In this document: one piece after another, positions 34,525 through 45,848 of the stretch
Layout of the letters: every line of letters starts with the position of its first letter
How positions within the stretch are numbered: position 1 is the stretch's first letter
Source of the DNA: Orientallactaga sibirica
Lineage: Eukaryota; Chordata; Mammalia; Rodentia; Dipodidae
Direction of reading: 5' to 3'
DNA length: 64,000 bases
Assembly: GCA_036365145.1 (NCBI GenBank)
Contig: JAEOAD010000001.1
Coordinates: forward strand, 104,719,001-104,783,000
Program-made: the position numbers and the translations under genes
The notes under the pieces: model-generated
Databases searched by the model: none
What the model was told of the DNA's origin: nothing
What the model saw: only the letters and a program-made list of their open reading frames with translations

Positions 34525-34742
34525 CTTAAAAATATTTTTTAAATTATATTTATTTATTTGATAGAGAAAGAGGGAGGGAGAGAGAGGGGAGAAAGAGAGA
34601 ATGGGCACGCCAGGGCCTCCAGCCACTGCAAATGAACTCCAAACGTGTGCACCCCCTTGTGCATCTGGGTCCTGGGGAATCGAGTCTGGGTCCTTTGGCT
34701 TTGCAGGCAAGCGCCTTAACCACTAAGCAATCCCTCCAGCCC
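34525..34742 (-). mobile_element. Dip-like SINE with perfect target-site duplication
   Basis: ACAAACTTTGATTT is found at 34511-34524 and again at 34743-34756 without mismatch. The TTACATGG part of the core is deleted (CATCTGGGTCCTGG). Confidence 0.96.
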
Positions 34743-34918
34743 ACAAACTTTGATTTTTAAGAACACTATCGTAAATCATATTTTAAGAACTTTTACACTT
34801 ATTATTTGGAAATGATTTTCATTTATTAATTTCTGATGGTTTCACATACCTAACAATCTGAAACTTTGATACATAATTCCTTAAAATTTAGTAGTAAAAT
34901 TATTTTGTTTATTTGGAG

Positions 34919-35118
34919 TTTTTATTTATTTATTTACTTATTTGAGAGAGAAAGAGAGAGAATGTGCATGCCAAAGCATCTAGCCACTGCAAATGAACTC
35001 CAGACACATGTATGTACCACCTTGTGCATCTGGCTTACTTATGTCTTGGGGAATCAAACCTTGGTCCTTTGGCTTTGCAGGCAAGTGCCTTAACCACTAA
35101 GTGATCTTTCCAGCCCCC
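34919..35118 (-). mobile_element. Dip-like SINE
   Basis: Complete copy with (ATTT)n tail. TATTTGGAG at 34910-34918 and 35119-35127 is the duplication. It lies only 180 bp from the preceding copy, in the same orientation. Confidence 0.95.
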
Positions 35119-35689
35119 TATTTGGAGATTTTTGAGCATCTTATTTTCTAAAATAGTGCCTGCAATTAATACATAGTTTTTTAAAAGTGTTTCTCATGAC
35201 TTTAGAGTAATATTGAACTCAGTTTCTGTGCAAGGCTCGAACATGGTTGCTTGCTTCTGTTTCTGTGCTTTTACATCCTCAGTACTTCCCTGCAAATGAA
35301 AATCATGTCATTAATGAGCTTTGATGCTAATTAGCAAAATACATGTCCTGCATGTCTCCGCAGTCCTCACTTTATCTGGTATGACAGTTTTACTTATTCT
35401 AGAGAAACTGTTCATTAGTATTTATAGTGATATTTGTGACCTACTCAACAAGCCCTCCAAGAGAAGCATTCGATCAAATGAAATTAAACAACCAGGAACT
35501 AAAGAGCAAATGAAGAGTAATACATACAAACCCAGCTCACTCTTAGCAGTCCATCACCTGAACCACATGGCCACCTCATTGCCATTTAATTCAGCTCACT
35601 TTTACAAGAATACTTGACAACACATGACCTGACATGGTCAGGTCAGCTTCATGTTTACACAGAAAACTCAACATATAAAAATCTCACAC

Positions 35690-35812
35690 CTTCACTCCCA
35701 GCACTCCGGTGGCTTAGCAAGAGGATCATCATGAATTTGAGGTCAGCCTGAACTACGGAGAGAATTCCAGGGTAGAGTGAGACCATGCCGAAAAACAAAA
35801 TGAAAATAAATT
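35690..35812 (+). mobile_element. Decayed B1 SINE
   Basis: TCACTCCCAGCACTCCGGTG, AAGAGGATCATCATGAATTT, GAGGTCAGCCTGAACTACG and an AAAACAAAATGAAAA end follow the B1 order but are strongly diverged and lack the first bases. Confidence 0.65.
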
Positions 35813-35967
35813 TAAAAAAATTTGGTACCAATCCTTCTACTGCACCACACTGATATTGTTGATTAACCATTTTTAATTTTCATTTTATCAGCATACAAAG
35901 AATTAGGTTTCACTGATGAACTATTTAATTTCATTTGATTGAATGTTTCTTCAGCATTGGGATTGCA

Positions 35968-36068
35968 GGGTGACACCACTCTTCACTGGGTCCTCAATGC
36001 TGGGGACCTGAACTCGGGTTTCATGCTTACATGGCAAGCACTTTAGTCACTGAGCCATTTCCCTAGCC
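35968..36068 (-). mobile_element. ID/B4-type SINE fragment
   Basis: GGGGACCTGAACTCGGGTTT, GGCAAGCACTTTAGTCACTG and AGCCATTTCCCTAGCC read as the reverse of a tRNA-like SINE head of the ID/B4 group. Confidence 0.65.
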
Positions 36069-36131
36069 TTTCACTATCACTCCTCTTTCTTTTGGGCCTC
36101 AGTAGTAGAATGACTGAATCCATCTCTTCTG

Positions 36132-36166
36132 TGTGTGCGTGCGTGCGTGCATGCATGTGTGTGTGC
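36132..36166. repeat. GTGC/GT alternating repeat
   Basis: GTGTGTGCGTGCGTGCGTGC then ATGCATGTGTGTGTG, an alternating purine-pyrimidine microsatellite. Confidence 0.9.
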
Positions 36167-36254
36167 CTCATTTTAATTCACAGATTTGGAGGCTGATATC
36201 AGAATTTCCCTTTCAACAGAGCTAAGGCTTTGAGTATAAGTGCATTTCCAGTGA

Positions 36255-36736
36255 TCACTTTTTGCTTTTGAGCTGAGCCTCAAGCTTTATAGTCCCATTG
36301 CTAAATTCTTGGGTCTCTAGCAAGTTCTGTTTGTGCTCTAGGCTTTCTGTAGTTAGGGAGCTTTCCCTCTTCTCTAATGCATAGACCCAGCCCTGCAGCG
36401 ATACTTGCTTTCCATCCTGGAAGATTCTTAGAGGATTGGCTCTGAGTCCCCCTGTACCCTCTCCCACTCCAACTCCTGGTGGCTAGAATTCTGCAGTGTT
36501 TCAAATAGTTTCCTGTAGCTTCTGTGTCTCACTTCTAACCTATCGAGGCCAAGACCCGAGTACTCAGTGAAGACTTCTCTCAGCTCTGCTGCTCTGCACC
36601 TCACCTTAAGATACCCAGCTCCATGGATCTGCGAGTGGGCCATGCACTTATTTTTCAGCTCCTCTCCTGTGCCAAGCTCTGAGTGATGAGCTCTAGGGAG
36701 AGCATCGGGTGGTAGTTGGTATGTCTCACTCTGCAA
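36255..36736 (-). other. Unexplained minus-strand open frames
   Basis: Two overlapping frames (36736-36428 and 36467-36255) give a hydrophilic, Glu/Lys/Leu-rich reading (for example LEKRESSLTTESLEHKQNLL) with an apparent frame change near 36430-36467. It looks more protein-like than neighbouring chance frames. I recognise no protein, splice site or poly(A) tail. It may be a decayed retrocopy or mere chance. Confidence 0.2.
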
Positions 36737-37404
36737 CTTGGGTGTTTGAAATGTTACTCTCTTGTGCCAGCTTAGATGCAGACCATGAGAGTTTGTTAGA
36801 TTTGGTTAGTTCTTCTCTGGAGGACTATTCCACTATCCATGAGTGAGAACAACTGGCATCTCTTTGTCTCTACCAAAGGTTCCTAGTTTTCTGGAATGTA
36901 CTTATTTAAGTATCCTTTGTCTGGTTTGCTGATAGGTGTTCAAAACTGTAATTTGGTTAGTTCTTGCAGCTCGTTTTGTTACAGGACAAGCAGCGGGAGG
37001 CAGTTGTTCCTTATGCGGTCTTGCGTTTTTGCTTCTCTAGGGGAGCATCTGTGGGTGGCAGCTCAGCCCTCTTCCCACAGTGTTTGTGCTTGAGAATGAA
37101 GTTCACGGGTGGGTTTTGATCTTAGCCATCACCAGGTGCTGCTGTCCTTCATGTTGTATCATCGTCACCCAGTGGCTTCTGCTTGATCTCTTTAGCTTTT
37201 GGACACTTCTTTATCTTCTTGTATTTTGGGGATCTGTGAATAATATTTCTAGTTTAGTCATAAATGGTGAACAAGTAATGTATTTGTTCTTGATCTGCAT
37301 CTACCTGCTCTATTCCAGAGGGAAAGGAGAGGCAAAAACAATAGCTTAGAGACCCATTAACTGTGCAAACTGTGGTCACAATGAGTCCCATTTAATCACT
37401 ACCA
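36737..37404. other. Non-coding DNA, nothing recognised
   Basis: No repeat family or exon identified; GC content is slightly raised near 36960-37150. Confidence 0.4.
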
Positions 37405-37545
37405 CAAAATATGTAGTCTTACTTCCTTTATGCAGATACTTTGAGACTCAGAGAGGTTGGACGTTGTCTCTAATCACACAGATAGTAAAGAGCAGAGCTG
37501 GATGTGAATCAGATAATTTAACTTATACTGCTAAGCAGTGCACTG
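37405..37545 (-). mobile_element. MIR SINE remnant
   Basis: TTGAGACTCAGAGAGGTTGG, CTAATCACACAGATAGTAAA and GCAGAGCTGGATGTGAATC match the reverse-strand MIR order. Confidence 0.75.
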
Positions 37546-38187
37546 ACAGTGAGGTGCACTGCCCTTGACGTTTTTGTGTTGTATTGCCATGTGTCTTCTG
37601 CAAAGGCTGGAGTCTCATGTGCATGTATGCTGTCTTCAAGAGACAGAGCAAAAGAGTGAATGGAAACCTAAGTCCTCAGAGAAAACTGAGGTTCAAAGCA
37701 GACAAAATCAACCTCAGACATGAACAAAAAAAGTCCAAAGTATAATGGCTAAGAATGAGAGTCCCAAGAGCCACAATGAGCTGCAACAGAATAGCTATCG
37801 GGTCTGTACCTCATGGGGACTTGTGTAATAACTGGTGTCAAAAGAGAAGTGCCTGGACTGCCTATGGATCTGATGCATAGAGGAAACGAATCCAGTTTGG
37901 TGGACTAAGGAAGTAAACATTCGAGCATCCTTAGTAGTTATTATCTTCAGAGCAGTGAATTCTTAAAGTCCTACTATGTGATAAGCACCTGACTAGCTGT
38001 TTGATTAAGTTTATTTCAAGTAGCCCTGAAGTGCATGAAGGTTGCTAAAGCTGAAATTTGAACCTGGGCTTATTAAATGCTGAAGTGTGAGGCCTCTCTA
38101 TTTCCTGCTATCATCAGACGTCAAGAAAACAAACTTAGAAGAGTGATAACAATCATCTCCAAAACCCAAATAAAAATTCATGTTGTT

Positions 38188-38275
38188 CTGAGGATGGAGC
38201 TCAGTGGCAAAGAGCTTGTCTAACATGTGCTGTGTCCAGAGTTTGTTCACAGTACCCCTGAAATATTAGTGCGCA
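38188..38275 (+). mobile_element. Decayed ID-type SINE
   Basis: CTGAGGATGGAGCTCAGTGG, CAAAGAGCTTGTCTAACATG and GTTTGTTCACAGTACCCC retain the ID head layout. Confidence 0.6.
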
Positions 38276-39065
38276 TATAAAATATGAAACACAGTGCAGA
38301 AATACAGAACAGAAAAAGACATATTCTCCACAAGTTTACAGATTAAGAGTTAGACCTAACATACTTTGGTTCATGTTAGATTTTGGAAGAATCTTCTGTC
38401 TTTGCATCCATGAGGAAGTACTATGACTAAAGATAATTCAGAAAAAACTCTGAGCTGTGCCCTGAGGTGATTTAAGAGTTGGAAAATTAGAGAGATGAAG
38501 AAAGGAAGGGATCGTTTTCATTGAATGGAAAGTTGTAGAGTTGTTGAGTGTCTTCAAGTCTGTGAAGAGCAATTATGCCACGTATGGTCAGCAGCTGTGA
38601 ATCTCTACTAGACATGTAACTATAGTGCCATGGTAAGCAGTACAGGAAAATAATTCCTGACAGTGAGCAGTGATGGTTGATAAGCTGCTCTGTGGAAGTT
38701 AAGGGCTGTCCTCTCCCAGGTCTTTGGAAGATACACTCAGTGTGGGATATAAGGGAGCAAGGCACACTAGAGGACTCTCAAGGTCTCTTCTAGCCCTGAG
38801 GTCCTATTATTATTGAATATTTATAGAGCACCAAAATTGGCTCTGTTCTTTTCAGAGACCAGAATTACATCCATTTCTGTCCCATGCTATCACAGTCAAA
38901 ATTAGACAGATCAGCAATCCCCTCATTGCCAAGTCAAGTCCAAGTTCAGTAGATTTGACTGACTACAAAGTGTGTGTTCTCTGCAAAAGTCTTAGAAGAT
39001 GACCAGAATGTGGCAAAGGATGTTAGGTTACAGCTACAACATTCTAGTGAGATTGCTATTCACTT
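38276..39065. other. Non-coding DNA, nothing recognised
   Basis: No exon or clear repeat; stops in all frames. Confidence 0.45.
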
Positions 39066-39078
39066 CTAGGATTTTTTT

Positions 39079-39300
39079 TTATTATTTATGAGAAAGAGAA
39101 AAGGAGGGAGAAAATTGGTGCACCAGGGCCTTCAGTCACTGCAAACAAACTCCAGACATGTGCACTCCTTTGTGTGCATCTGTGACATTGCATGCTAGCT
39201 TCATTGTGTGTCTGGCTTATGTGGGACCTGAAGATTCGAACATGAGTTCCTAAGCTTCGCAGGCAAGCACCTTAGCCACTAAGCCATCTGTCTCTCCACC
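39079..39300 (-). mobile_element. Dip-like SINE, long-body subfamily, old
   Basis: Carries the extended segment TTTGTGTGCATCTGTGACAT then TGCATGCTAGCTTC. TCTAGGATTTTT and CCTAGGAATTTTT at the ends indicate a mutated duplication. Confidence 0.9.
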
Positions 39301-39380
39301 CCTAGGAATTTTTAAAATAAATCAACCAATCATGTATGTGACAATAAATCTAATTTAAAATTGCCATCCTCAAAACTTTT

Positions 39381-39562
39381 TAAAAAATAATTTACTTATG
39401 AGAGAGAGAATGGGCATGCCAGGGCCTCCTGCCACTGCAGATCAACTTCAGATACATGTGTCATATTGTGGATGTGGCTTTATGTGGATACTGGGGAATT
39501 GAGCCTGGGCCATCAGGCTTTGTAAACAGATGCCTTTAGCCTCTGAGCCATTTCTCTCACCT
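39381..39562 (-). mobile_element. Dip-like SINE with perfect 16-bp duplication
   Basis: CATCCTCAAAACTTTT at 39365-39380 recurs exactly at 39563-39578. The body is diverged (TATTGTGGATGTGGCTTTAT), so duplication and body give somewhat different age impressions. Confidence 0.94.
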
Positions 39563-39698
39563 CATCCTCAAAACTTTTAATGTAATATAAAGTGAATGAG
39601 AAAGGGAATAACATTACACTGCCAGACTGTTTCAAAAAGTATATAATATTATCTTATTTTGAAATGATAACATTCAGTTTCTCTGAAAATGAATTGTT

Positions 39699-39897
39699 TA
39701 AAATATTTATTTTTATTTATTTACTTGACAGAGAGAGAGAGAGAGAATATGGGCATGCCAGGGCCTCTAGTCACTGCAAACAAACTCCAGCTGCATGTAC
39801 CACCATGTACATCTGGTTTACTTGGGTTCTGGGGAATTGAACCTGGGTTGTTAGGCTTTGCAGGCAAGCACTCAACTGCTAAGCCACCTCTCCAGCC
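39699..39897 (-). mobile_element. Dip-like SINE
   Basis: (ATTT)n, (GA)n, GGGCATGCCAGGGCCTCTAG, core and GCTAAGCCACCTCTCCAGCC. Complete copy. Confidence 0.94.
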
Positions 39898-40065
39898 TTG
39901 TAAACGAATTTATACTAATGGGTGAACTAAAAAAGTAAAATTATATTGGTAATCTGAAACTGTTCAAATTAAGTCACGTGTTTTTACTAGAGATGAAAAA
40001 GGAAAATACTATCATATATGGTAAAAATTAACAGCTTAAAATGTCAGAATTCACTAGTTTTCTTT

Positions 40066-40205
40066 TTGTTTCAAGACAGTGTCTCACTCTAGGACAGGCT
40101 GACCTAGAACTCTCTCTGTAGCCCCAGAGTGGTCTCAAATACACAGTGATCCTATCTCAGCCTCCTCAGTACTGGGATTAAAGGTGTGCACCACTATACT
40201 TGGCT
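40066..40205 (-). mobile_element. Old B1 SINE
   Basis: TTTCAAGACAGTGTCTCACTC, CAGGCTGACCTAGAACTCTC and GATTAAAGGTGTGCACCAC. The TGTAGCCCCAGAGTGGTCTC middle resembles older, mouse-like B1 rather than the Dipodid-type copies here. Confidence 0.88.
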
Positions 40206-40524
40206 TAGAATGTCTAGATTTAAAAAGAAGCATTGTCTTTTATTTTTCGCTCAACAGTAACTGTTGTCTACCTAATCAAAAGTTTGACACTTTGCTTTCT
40301 TTAAACATTAGTAACTTGATGAAAATAGCTTACCACTTGCTCTCCCCCCTTTCACGGAATACTCTCATTTTTATTAATAATTTTAGATTATATTTGGAAA
40401 TAATTTTAAACTTTCACAAATATTTAAAGAATGGTACAAAAATGTAGACATAAATTTACCTATAGTAACACTTAGAATTTGTACATGCTTTCGCTATAAA
40501 TTTTTCTCTCTCTACATAGTATCT

Positions 40525-40552
40525 GTGTGTGTGTGTGTGTGTGTGTGTGTTT
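40525..40552. repeat. (TG)n microsatellite
   Basis: About 13 TG units immediately upstream of a Dip-like SINE. Confidence 0.95.
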
Positions 40553-40576
40553 TGACTAAGGTTGTTCATTTTGTTT

Positions 40577-40774
40577 TAATATATTTATTTATTTATTTGA
40601 GAGACAGAGAAAGAGGCAGAGAGAAAGGGTATGGCAGGGCCTCCAGCCATTGTAAACGAACTCCAGATGCATGTGCCACCTTGTTCATCTGGCTTACATG
40701 GGTACTGGGGAATGGACCCGGGTCCTTCAGCTTCACAGGCAAGTGCCTTAACCATTTAGCAATCTCTCCAACTC
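40577..40774 (-). mobile_element. Dip-like SINE
   Basis: (ATTT)n, GGCAGGGCCTCCAGCCATTG, core and TTAGCAATCTCTCCAACTCC. Complete but with a mutated head. Confidence 0.93.
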
Positions 40775-40792
40775 CCTGTTTTGTTTTGTTTT

Positions 40793-40928
40793 GTTTTGAG
40801 TCAGAAGGTAGCCACCTTGTAGTTCAGATTGGCTGAAACTCACTATGGAGTCTAGGCCTCAAACATTTGAAACTCTGTTTCAACCTTCCAGTTTCTGGGA
40901 TTACAGGAGGGAGCCACACACCTGGAAT
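40793..40928 (-). mobile_element. Very diverged B1-like SINE
   Basis: TTCAGATTGGCTGAAACTCA, GGCCTCAAACATTTGAAAC and GGGATTACAGGAGGGAGCCA keep the B1 order on the reverse strand with many changes, including the older ATTACAGG form. Confidence 0.65.
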
Positions 40929-41332
40929 ATTTTGTGTTTTTAAAGGAATTTTATAACTCTAGTGAAGATAAAAATAACTTTTCTCTGAGTTCATTTATTT
41001 ATTAGAATATACAAGTAAATCAAATCTTTATCAGCTTTTCTACTATCATCTCTTATAACTATTATTAGGGAATTTCATAGATTTGTCTATGGAATATATT
41101 GTGGTTTCCGACTGACCTTTAATAAAGCTTCGTGTCTACAACACACAGACTGTGACTTTGCCATGTGACCTGTTGCAGACTTTTGCAGACATAGGATTTT
41201 AATTATAGAAAACTCATTTTCAGAATGAAGATGTGGCTTAACAAAGACAATGCATGATTTTAGATATTTGATGGACAAATTGATAAGTCTTTTAATCATA
41301 AGAGTTGTATTGGCAGATCAACATCTTTTCTT
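40929..41332. other. Non-coding DNA, nothing recognised
   Basis: About 400 AT-rich bases between two SINEs; no feature seen. Confidence 0.45.
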
Positions 41333-41485
41333 GCATGCATAGCAAGCCTATTGCTTCTGCAAGTAAATTCAAGGTGCTTTTGCCACTTTTTGCATCTTGT
41401 GTACGTGATGTCTTGGGACTTAAACCTAGTCCAGGAGCCTTTGCAAGCCAGTGCCTTTAACCACTGAGCCATCTTTCCAGCCCCA
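41333..41485 (-). mobile_element. Decayed Dip-like SINE
   Basis: GCTTCTGCAAGTAAATTCAA, TGCATCTTGTGTACGTGATG and GCCTTTAACCACTGAGCCAT, ATCTTTCCAGCCCC show a strongly diverged copy without the GA tract. Confidence 0.75.
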
Positions 41486-44144
41486 ATATATCAACATCTT
41501 CAATGCCTGAGAGTAATACCAACGCGCGTCACCTCTGCATGCATTTCCAAACAGTCGGAGATGGGGAGTAACTGTGGCCAATCACTAAATCTTTTCTTAG
41601 TTTTATGTAGATGTTGAAGACCTGAGCCAGAATCCTTTTAGGCTCATGAATGATGACCTCATCCCTCCCTTGTTTAGGAGGTAGAGGCCCCTGCCACCTT
41701 CCTGGAAGGACCACAAACTTGAGCCCAATTTTTGAATGCAGCACTGTGTTCCCTTCCTGTAAGCACTGAGTTTTGACTTTGAACTTTGTTAGAGAGCCTC
41801 GTTCTCCCCGATGACACTGAATTCTGCATTGTTGTTCTTCTTAACCGTTTATGAGCTTTAAGCATATTGTATGCTTGCTTCATGTTAGACTCCTGCCAGA
41901 AAAACGAGATAGTCTTAGTTCCCAGAATATTTTTCTTTCTGAAGCACCCACATGCAGGATGTGCCATCTATAGTAATTCTTATTCATTTGAAATACAGCA
42001 ATTTGTTCCTGTCAGTAGAGGAGTGGTTTGTTGTTTTAAATTGCTGGGTTTTGTTTTTGTTGGCATGTTCCTCAATACAAATTGAATGGCTGACAAACCT
42101 CTATTTGTATGACAGTTCAATCTAGATAAATGCCCTCTGTTGCCTAACAGTACAATTTGGGGTCTCAGAGATAAAAGCAACTGAATGCCAGGCTTGTAGC
42201 TGAGCTTCTCCGTGCAGATAACAGAGGTACTCCATACTCTTCCGCTCCACAAACCAGGCAGACAAAGGAGAAATATGCATGCACATCATCTCGTTTGAAA
42301 TGGGGTCTTTTAGCTTCTACCTAATAAAAATGGGAACATCTAACTCATGAGAACAATAACATAGCTGAGAGGAGTTATGTCTGTATTCAAAATTAAAAGA
42401 AATGTGGTCTTGACTTAAAAAGTTGGAGAGAGTTTTTCCATAATATGCTGGCCTTTATGGAATGAGTTTGCTTTCTGTTTGAACATTCCTATTCTAAAAT
42501 GATTTATATCTTTAGGCCGTGATTCTTTCCTAGCTTTGACATTCTGCTAGAGATTTTTTCCCAAGATGAGGAGCTGAGACCCATTGGCTTCTTTCTGCCC
42601 AAAAATATGTGAGTCTTTCTATAGAAGTAGTTCCCAAATTTAATTATTATCTCAAAAAGAAGAAGGGAACTCTGGTAACCACAATTATGCAGAAAGAAAT
42701 GGATTGATGCACAAGGTAACAAACATCTTAGAGATATACCTAAGGGCCCCAGGTGTAGGCGTTCTGAACATGAGCCTGCTGATAGGTTGCATTGTAAAGG
42801 AGAGAGTGGGTAACTTTCATGTGACATCTAAGGCCCCATGTGTAGGTAACCACATCCATCAAATTAGGAGAAGCAGGAGGAGCATATATGGGAGAAAAGC
42901 AAAGCCTTTTGTTGTGGGTGTTAAGTCCGAGGTGCCTTAGGCTAAGAGGCCTGATAGGAATTGGATCTGTGGGTAAAACATGTTTACTAGTTTCTAGGTA
43001 GTAGTTAGATAATAGGAATAGATGAGACCATTCAAATGAGCGAAAAGAGGGCTAAGGGTGAAGACCTAGGGGTTATAAGCATTTTACAGAGGACTGAGAA
43101 AGAATTTATGATAAAGGAAAAAATGCAGAGACCAGAAGAGTATGTGGAATTCTAAGGAAGGCGACTGCTGAGGCTACCAAGGAGGAAGAGCAATGATTCA
43201 GCACCTCATTGTGAGGTCACATGAAGAGAAAGATTGAACAGTAATCATTGGAGACAAAGGTCATAAATGTAAGCAACAGAACAAATGAAATAGTTTAGAT
43301 AATAACTCAATGTACAAAAAAATACCACAGATCCATACTAACATACGTGACCTCGATCACTGGCCCAGGCAGTGTTTGTCAGGTTTCTCGCTTTAAGGTT
43401 GCTCCTTTCTCTTCCCATATGGTCCTCACAGTGCAGGTCCTTACCTGCAGTTAAGGAGCAGGGCATTTTGCTTCGTCTCCTTGAGGACAGAGCATCTATG
43501 TACATTATTTTATTCTTCTATGTGGAATTTCTCTATTCAACTTTTATTTAGTCATTTATATTAGTATGGAAGACGCTTTACCTCTGTGGTCTTCCTCCCC
43601 AAAACATTTATAATTCCTGATTAGTCTTGAGAAAAAATCTGACAAGTCCCAATTAAAGTGGAGTCATCTATAAACTGCTCAAAACTGTCAATGTCATCAG
43701 AAACAAGAAATGAGAGACCATCACAGGTCAAAGGAGCCTGTAGAGACATTATTCCTAAATATAATGTGAGGTCTTACATTGGTAAAAGTAAAACAACTTT
43801 AGAGGAAATCTAAGAAAAGGATTTACTTTAGTTAACAATAATGTATAATAACAATTGATTCACTAATTATGATAAATTGCATGTGGGTTGTATGAGAAAA
43901 CACTGTATTTTCATTGCAATTTTTATATAAATCTAAGGCAATTGAAACAAAAACTTTATTTAAAGAAACATAGCCACTGATTTTGACAAGTAGGAAGTCT
44001 TAGTGATCCTTGGGAGACTTGAGAATGGACGGAAAGTGTCTCATATAAGCTGACAAATAACTGTGACATGACTAATTAGAGTTAGATTTGTACAATGTTC
44101 TTCCTAGCAGCTTGGAAGAAAAGAGAAGGATAGATGAAGGCTGG
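41486..44144. other. Non-coding, apparently single-copy DNA
   Basis: About 2.6 kb with no rodent SINE, L1 or exon that I can support. Several minus-strand frames of 70-107 codons (41529-42827) show no recognisable domain, splice site or poly(A) signature and are treated as chance. Confidence 0.45.
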
Positions 44145-44427
44145 ATACAGGCATGGAGATGTATACCTGTAATGACAATGCTGGAGAGTTGGAGACAGAA
44201 GAATCTCCAGTACTTACTGATCAGCATTCTAGCTGAATCAGTGAGCTCCATTTTCAGTGAGAGATATTGTCTCCAAAAAATTAAGGTGGAAGGGTGATTT
44301 AGGAAGACACTGAATGTTGACCTCTGGCTTCCACATGCATACACACACACATACCCACAAAACCTGTGCCCTCATGTGTGAACATGCATACATGCATGCA
44401 CACCACATATACAAAAAAAAAAAAAAA
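44145..44427 (+). mobile_element. B4-like SINE
   Basis: CAGGCATGGAGATGTATACC, TGTAATGACAATGCTGGAGA (B1-like half), TTGACCTCTGGCTTCCACAT and a CA-rich end followed by a run of about 15 A. Confidence 0.65.
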
Positions 44428-44493
44428 ACTTGAAAAAGAAAGGAGGGAGGCAAAGATTTTGCTGGAAAGAGTAGTGTAAGTTGAAATAAGTTG

Positions 44494-44752
44494 TTTTTTT
44501 TTTTTTTTTTTTTTTTTGAGGCAAGCCCAAGAGACTGGCCTTCTTTTATGAGAGATTGAGAGAGAGAGTTGGTACACTAGGGCCTCCAACCAGTGCAATC
44601 AAACTCCAGATATGTGTGCCACCTTGTGTGCATGTACAACCTCGTGTATGCATCACCTTGTTCATCTGGCTTACATGGCATCTGGGGAGTCAAACATGGG
44701 TCCTTAGGTTTTGCGGGTAAGTACTTTAATCACTAAGCCTTCTCTCCATCCC
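44494..44752 (-). mobile_element. Dip-like SINE, long-body subfamily
   Basis: T run of about 25, then GAGGCAAGCCCAAGAGACTGG as in the copy at 8992-9254. It has the extended CTTGTGTGCATGTACAACC then TCGTGTATGCATCACC segment and ends TTCTCTCCATCCC. AAGTT(G)TTTT on both sides may be the duplication. Confidence 0.93.
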
Positions 44753-44756
44753 AAGT

Positions 44757-44917
44757 TTTTTTTGTTTGTTTTTGTTTTTTCAAGGTAGGGTCTCGCTCTA
44801 GTCCAGGCTGACCTGGAATTCACTATGTAGTCTCAGGCTGGTCTCGAACTCATGGTAATCCTTCTACCTCTGCCTTCTGAGTGCTGGCATTAAAGGCGTG
44901 CGTCACTATACCTGGCT
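44757..44917 (-). mobile_element. B1 SINE
   Basis: Directly abuts the preceding SINE. CAAGGTAGGGTCTCGCTC, CCAGGCTGACCTGGAATTCA and CATTAAAGGCGTGCGTCACT give a near-complete B1 with several CpGs left. Confidence 0.93.
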
Positions 44918-45249
44918 GTTTTTTGAATATGTAGAACTGAGCTTCACTTAGAAAAAGCAAACAGAAAGTCAAGCACTGAAGGTACACAAAGGAAGGTGCT
45001 TGAGTAGCAGGAGGTTACTATTCAATTCAAAATGGAAGTCATTTTAGGAGGAGCATGTGATTATTTACACTTTATTGTGTTTAATTTTGAGTCCCCTGGT
45101 ATAGAAATAACCTTCAAGATGTTTTTACAGATGTTTCAAGATGTTGAGCTGCAGTGAGTTTCTGGTATTGCCTGAACACTATAGTTGTATTAGGTATATC
45201 CATAATGCATTACAGTGTATGTCTCTGAGATATAACTTCCTTAACTTCA

Positions 45250-45594
45250 TGTTATTTTTCCATATGTGTGTGCATGTATGGTATGCATGAGGGCATGTAT
45301 GTGCATGTGGATATACATGCATGTGTGTACACTTAGTGTGGAGGCCAGAGGTTGGCATTAGGTGTCTTCCTCAGTCACTCTCCTCTTTACTGAAGCAGGT
45401 CTCTACTTGAGCTCAGAGCTCACCAATTCTGCTAGTTTAGCTAGCCAGCTAATCCCAGGGATTCCTGTCACTGCTTCCTGTGTACTGGGATTACAGGCAA
45501 CTGCCACATCCACGTGGGTTCTGGGGATCTGAACTCAGGTCTTCCTTCTTGTACAGCAAGTGCTTTACCAATTGAGACATCTCTCCAGCCCCAC
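45250..45594 (-). mobile_element. B4 SINE (ID + B1 composite)
   Basis: On the minus strand: GGGGCTGGAGAGATGTCTCA (ID head), AGTTCAGATCCCCAGAAC, then TGTAATCCCAGTACACAGG (B1-like), then AGAGTGACTGAGGAAGACAC and AACCTCTGGCCTCCACACTA, then a CATG-rich end. This is the B4 layout. Confidence 0.8.
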
Positions 45595-45848
45595 AGCATT
45601 TTATTTAATAAAGAATCTGTTGTAACGTGGGTCCAAAAGTAAGTTCCAAGAAACAAAAATGACAGAAATCGTTTGCCTATGCAATGGCTTGTTCTAGCTA
45701 GAATCTGAAAGTAAATGTCCATGGAGTCAGCAGGGCAAGCAGGGCAAGCAGGCAGGTCTTAACATATCTTCATAACTGCCGAGGCTCTCCTCTCAGCCAC
45801 GTGGGTAGAATTATTGTTGCTTCACGGTGTAGCCTTTGAAGATTATTC

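Noticed and set aside
41529..42827. Cluster of minus-strand frames of 70-107 codons
   Set aside because: They overlap in different frames, with no recognisable domain, exon signals or coding-like composition.
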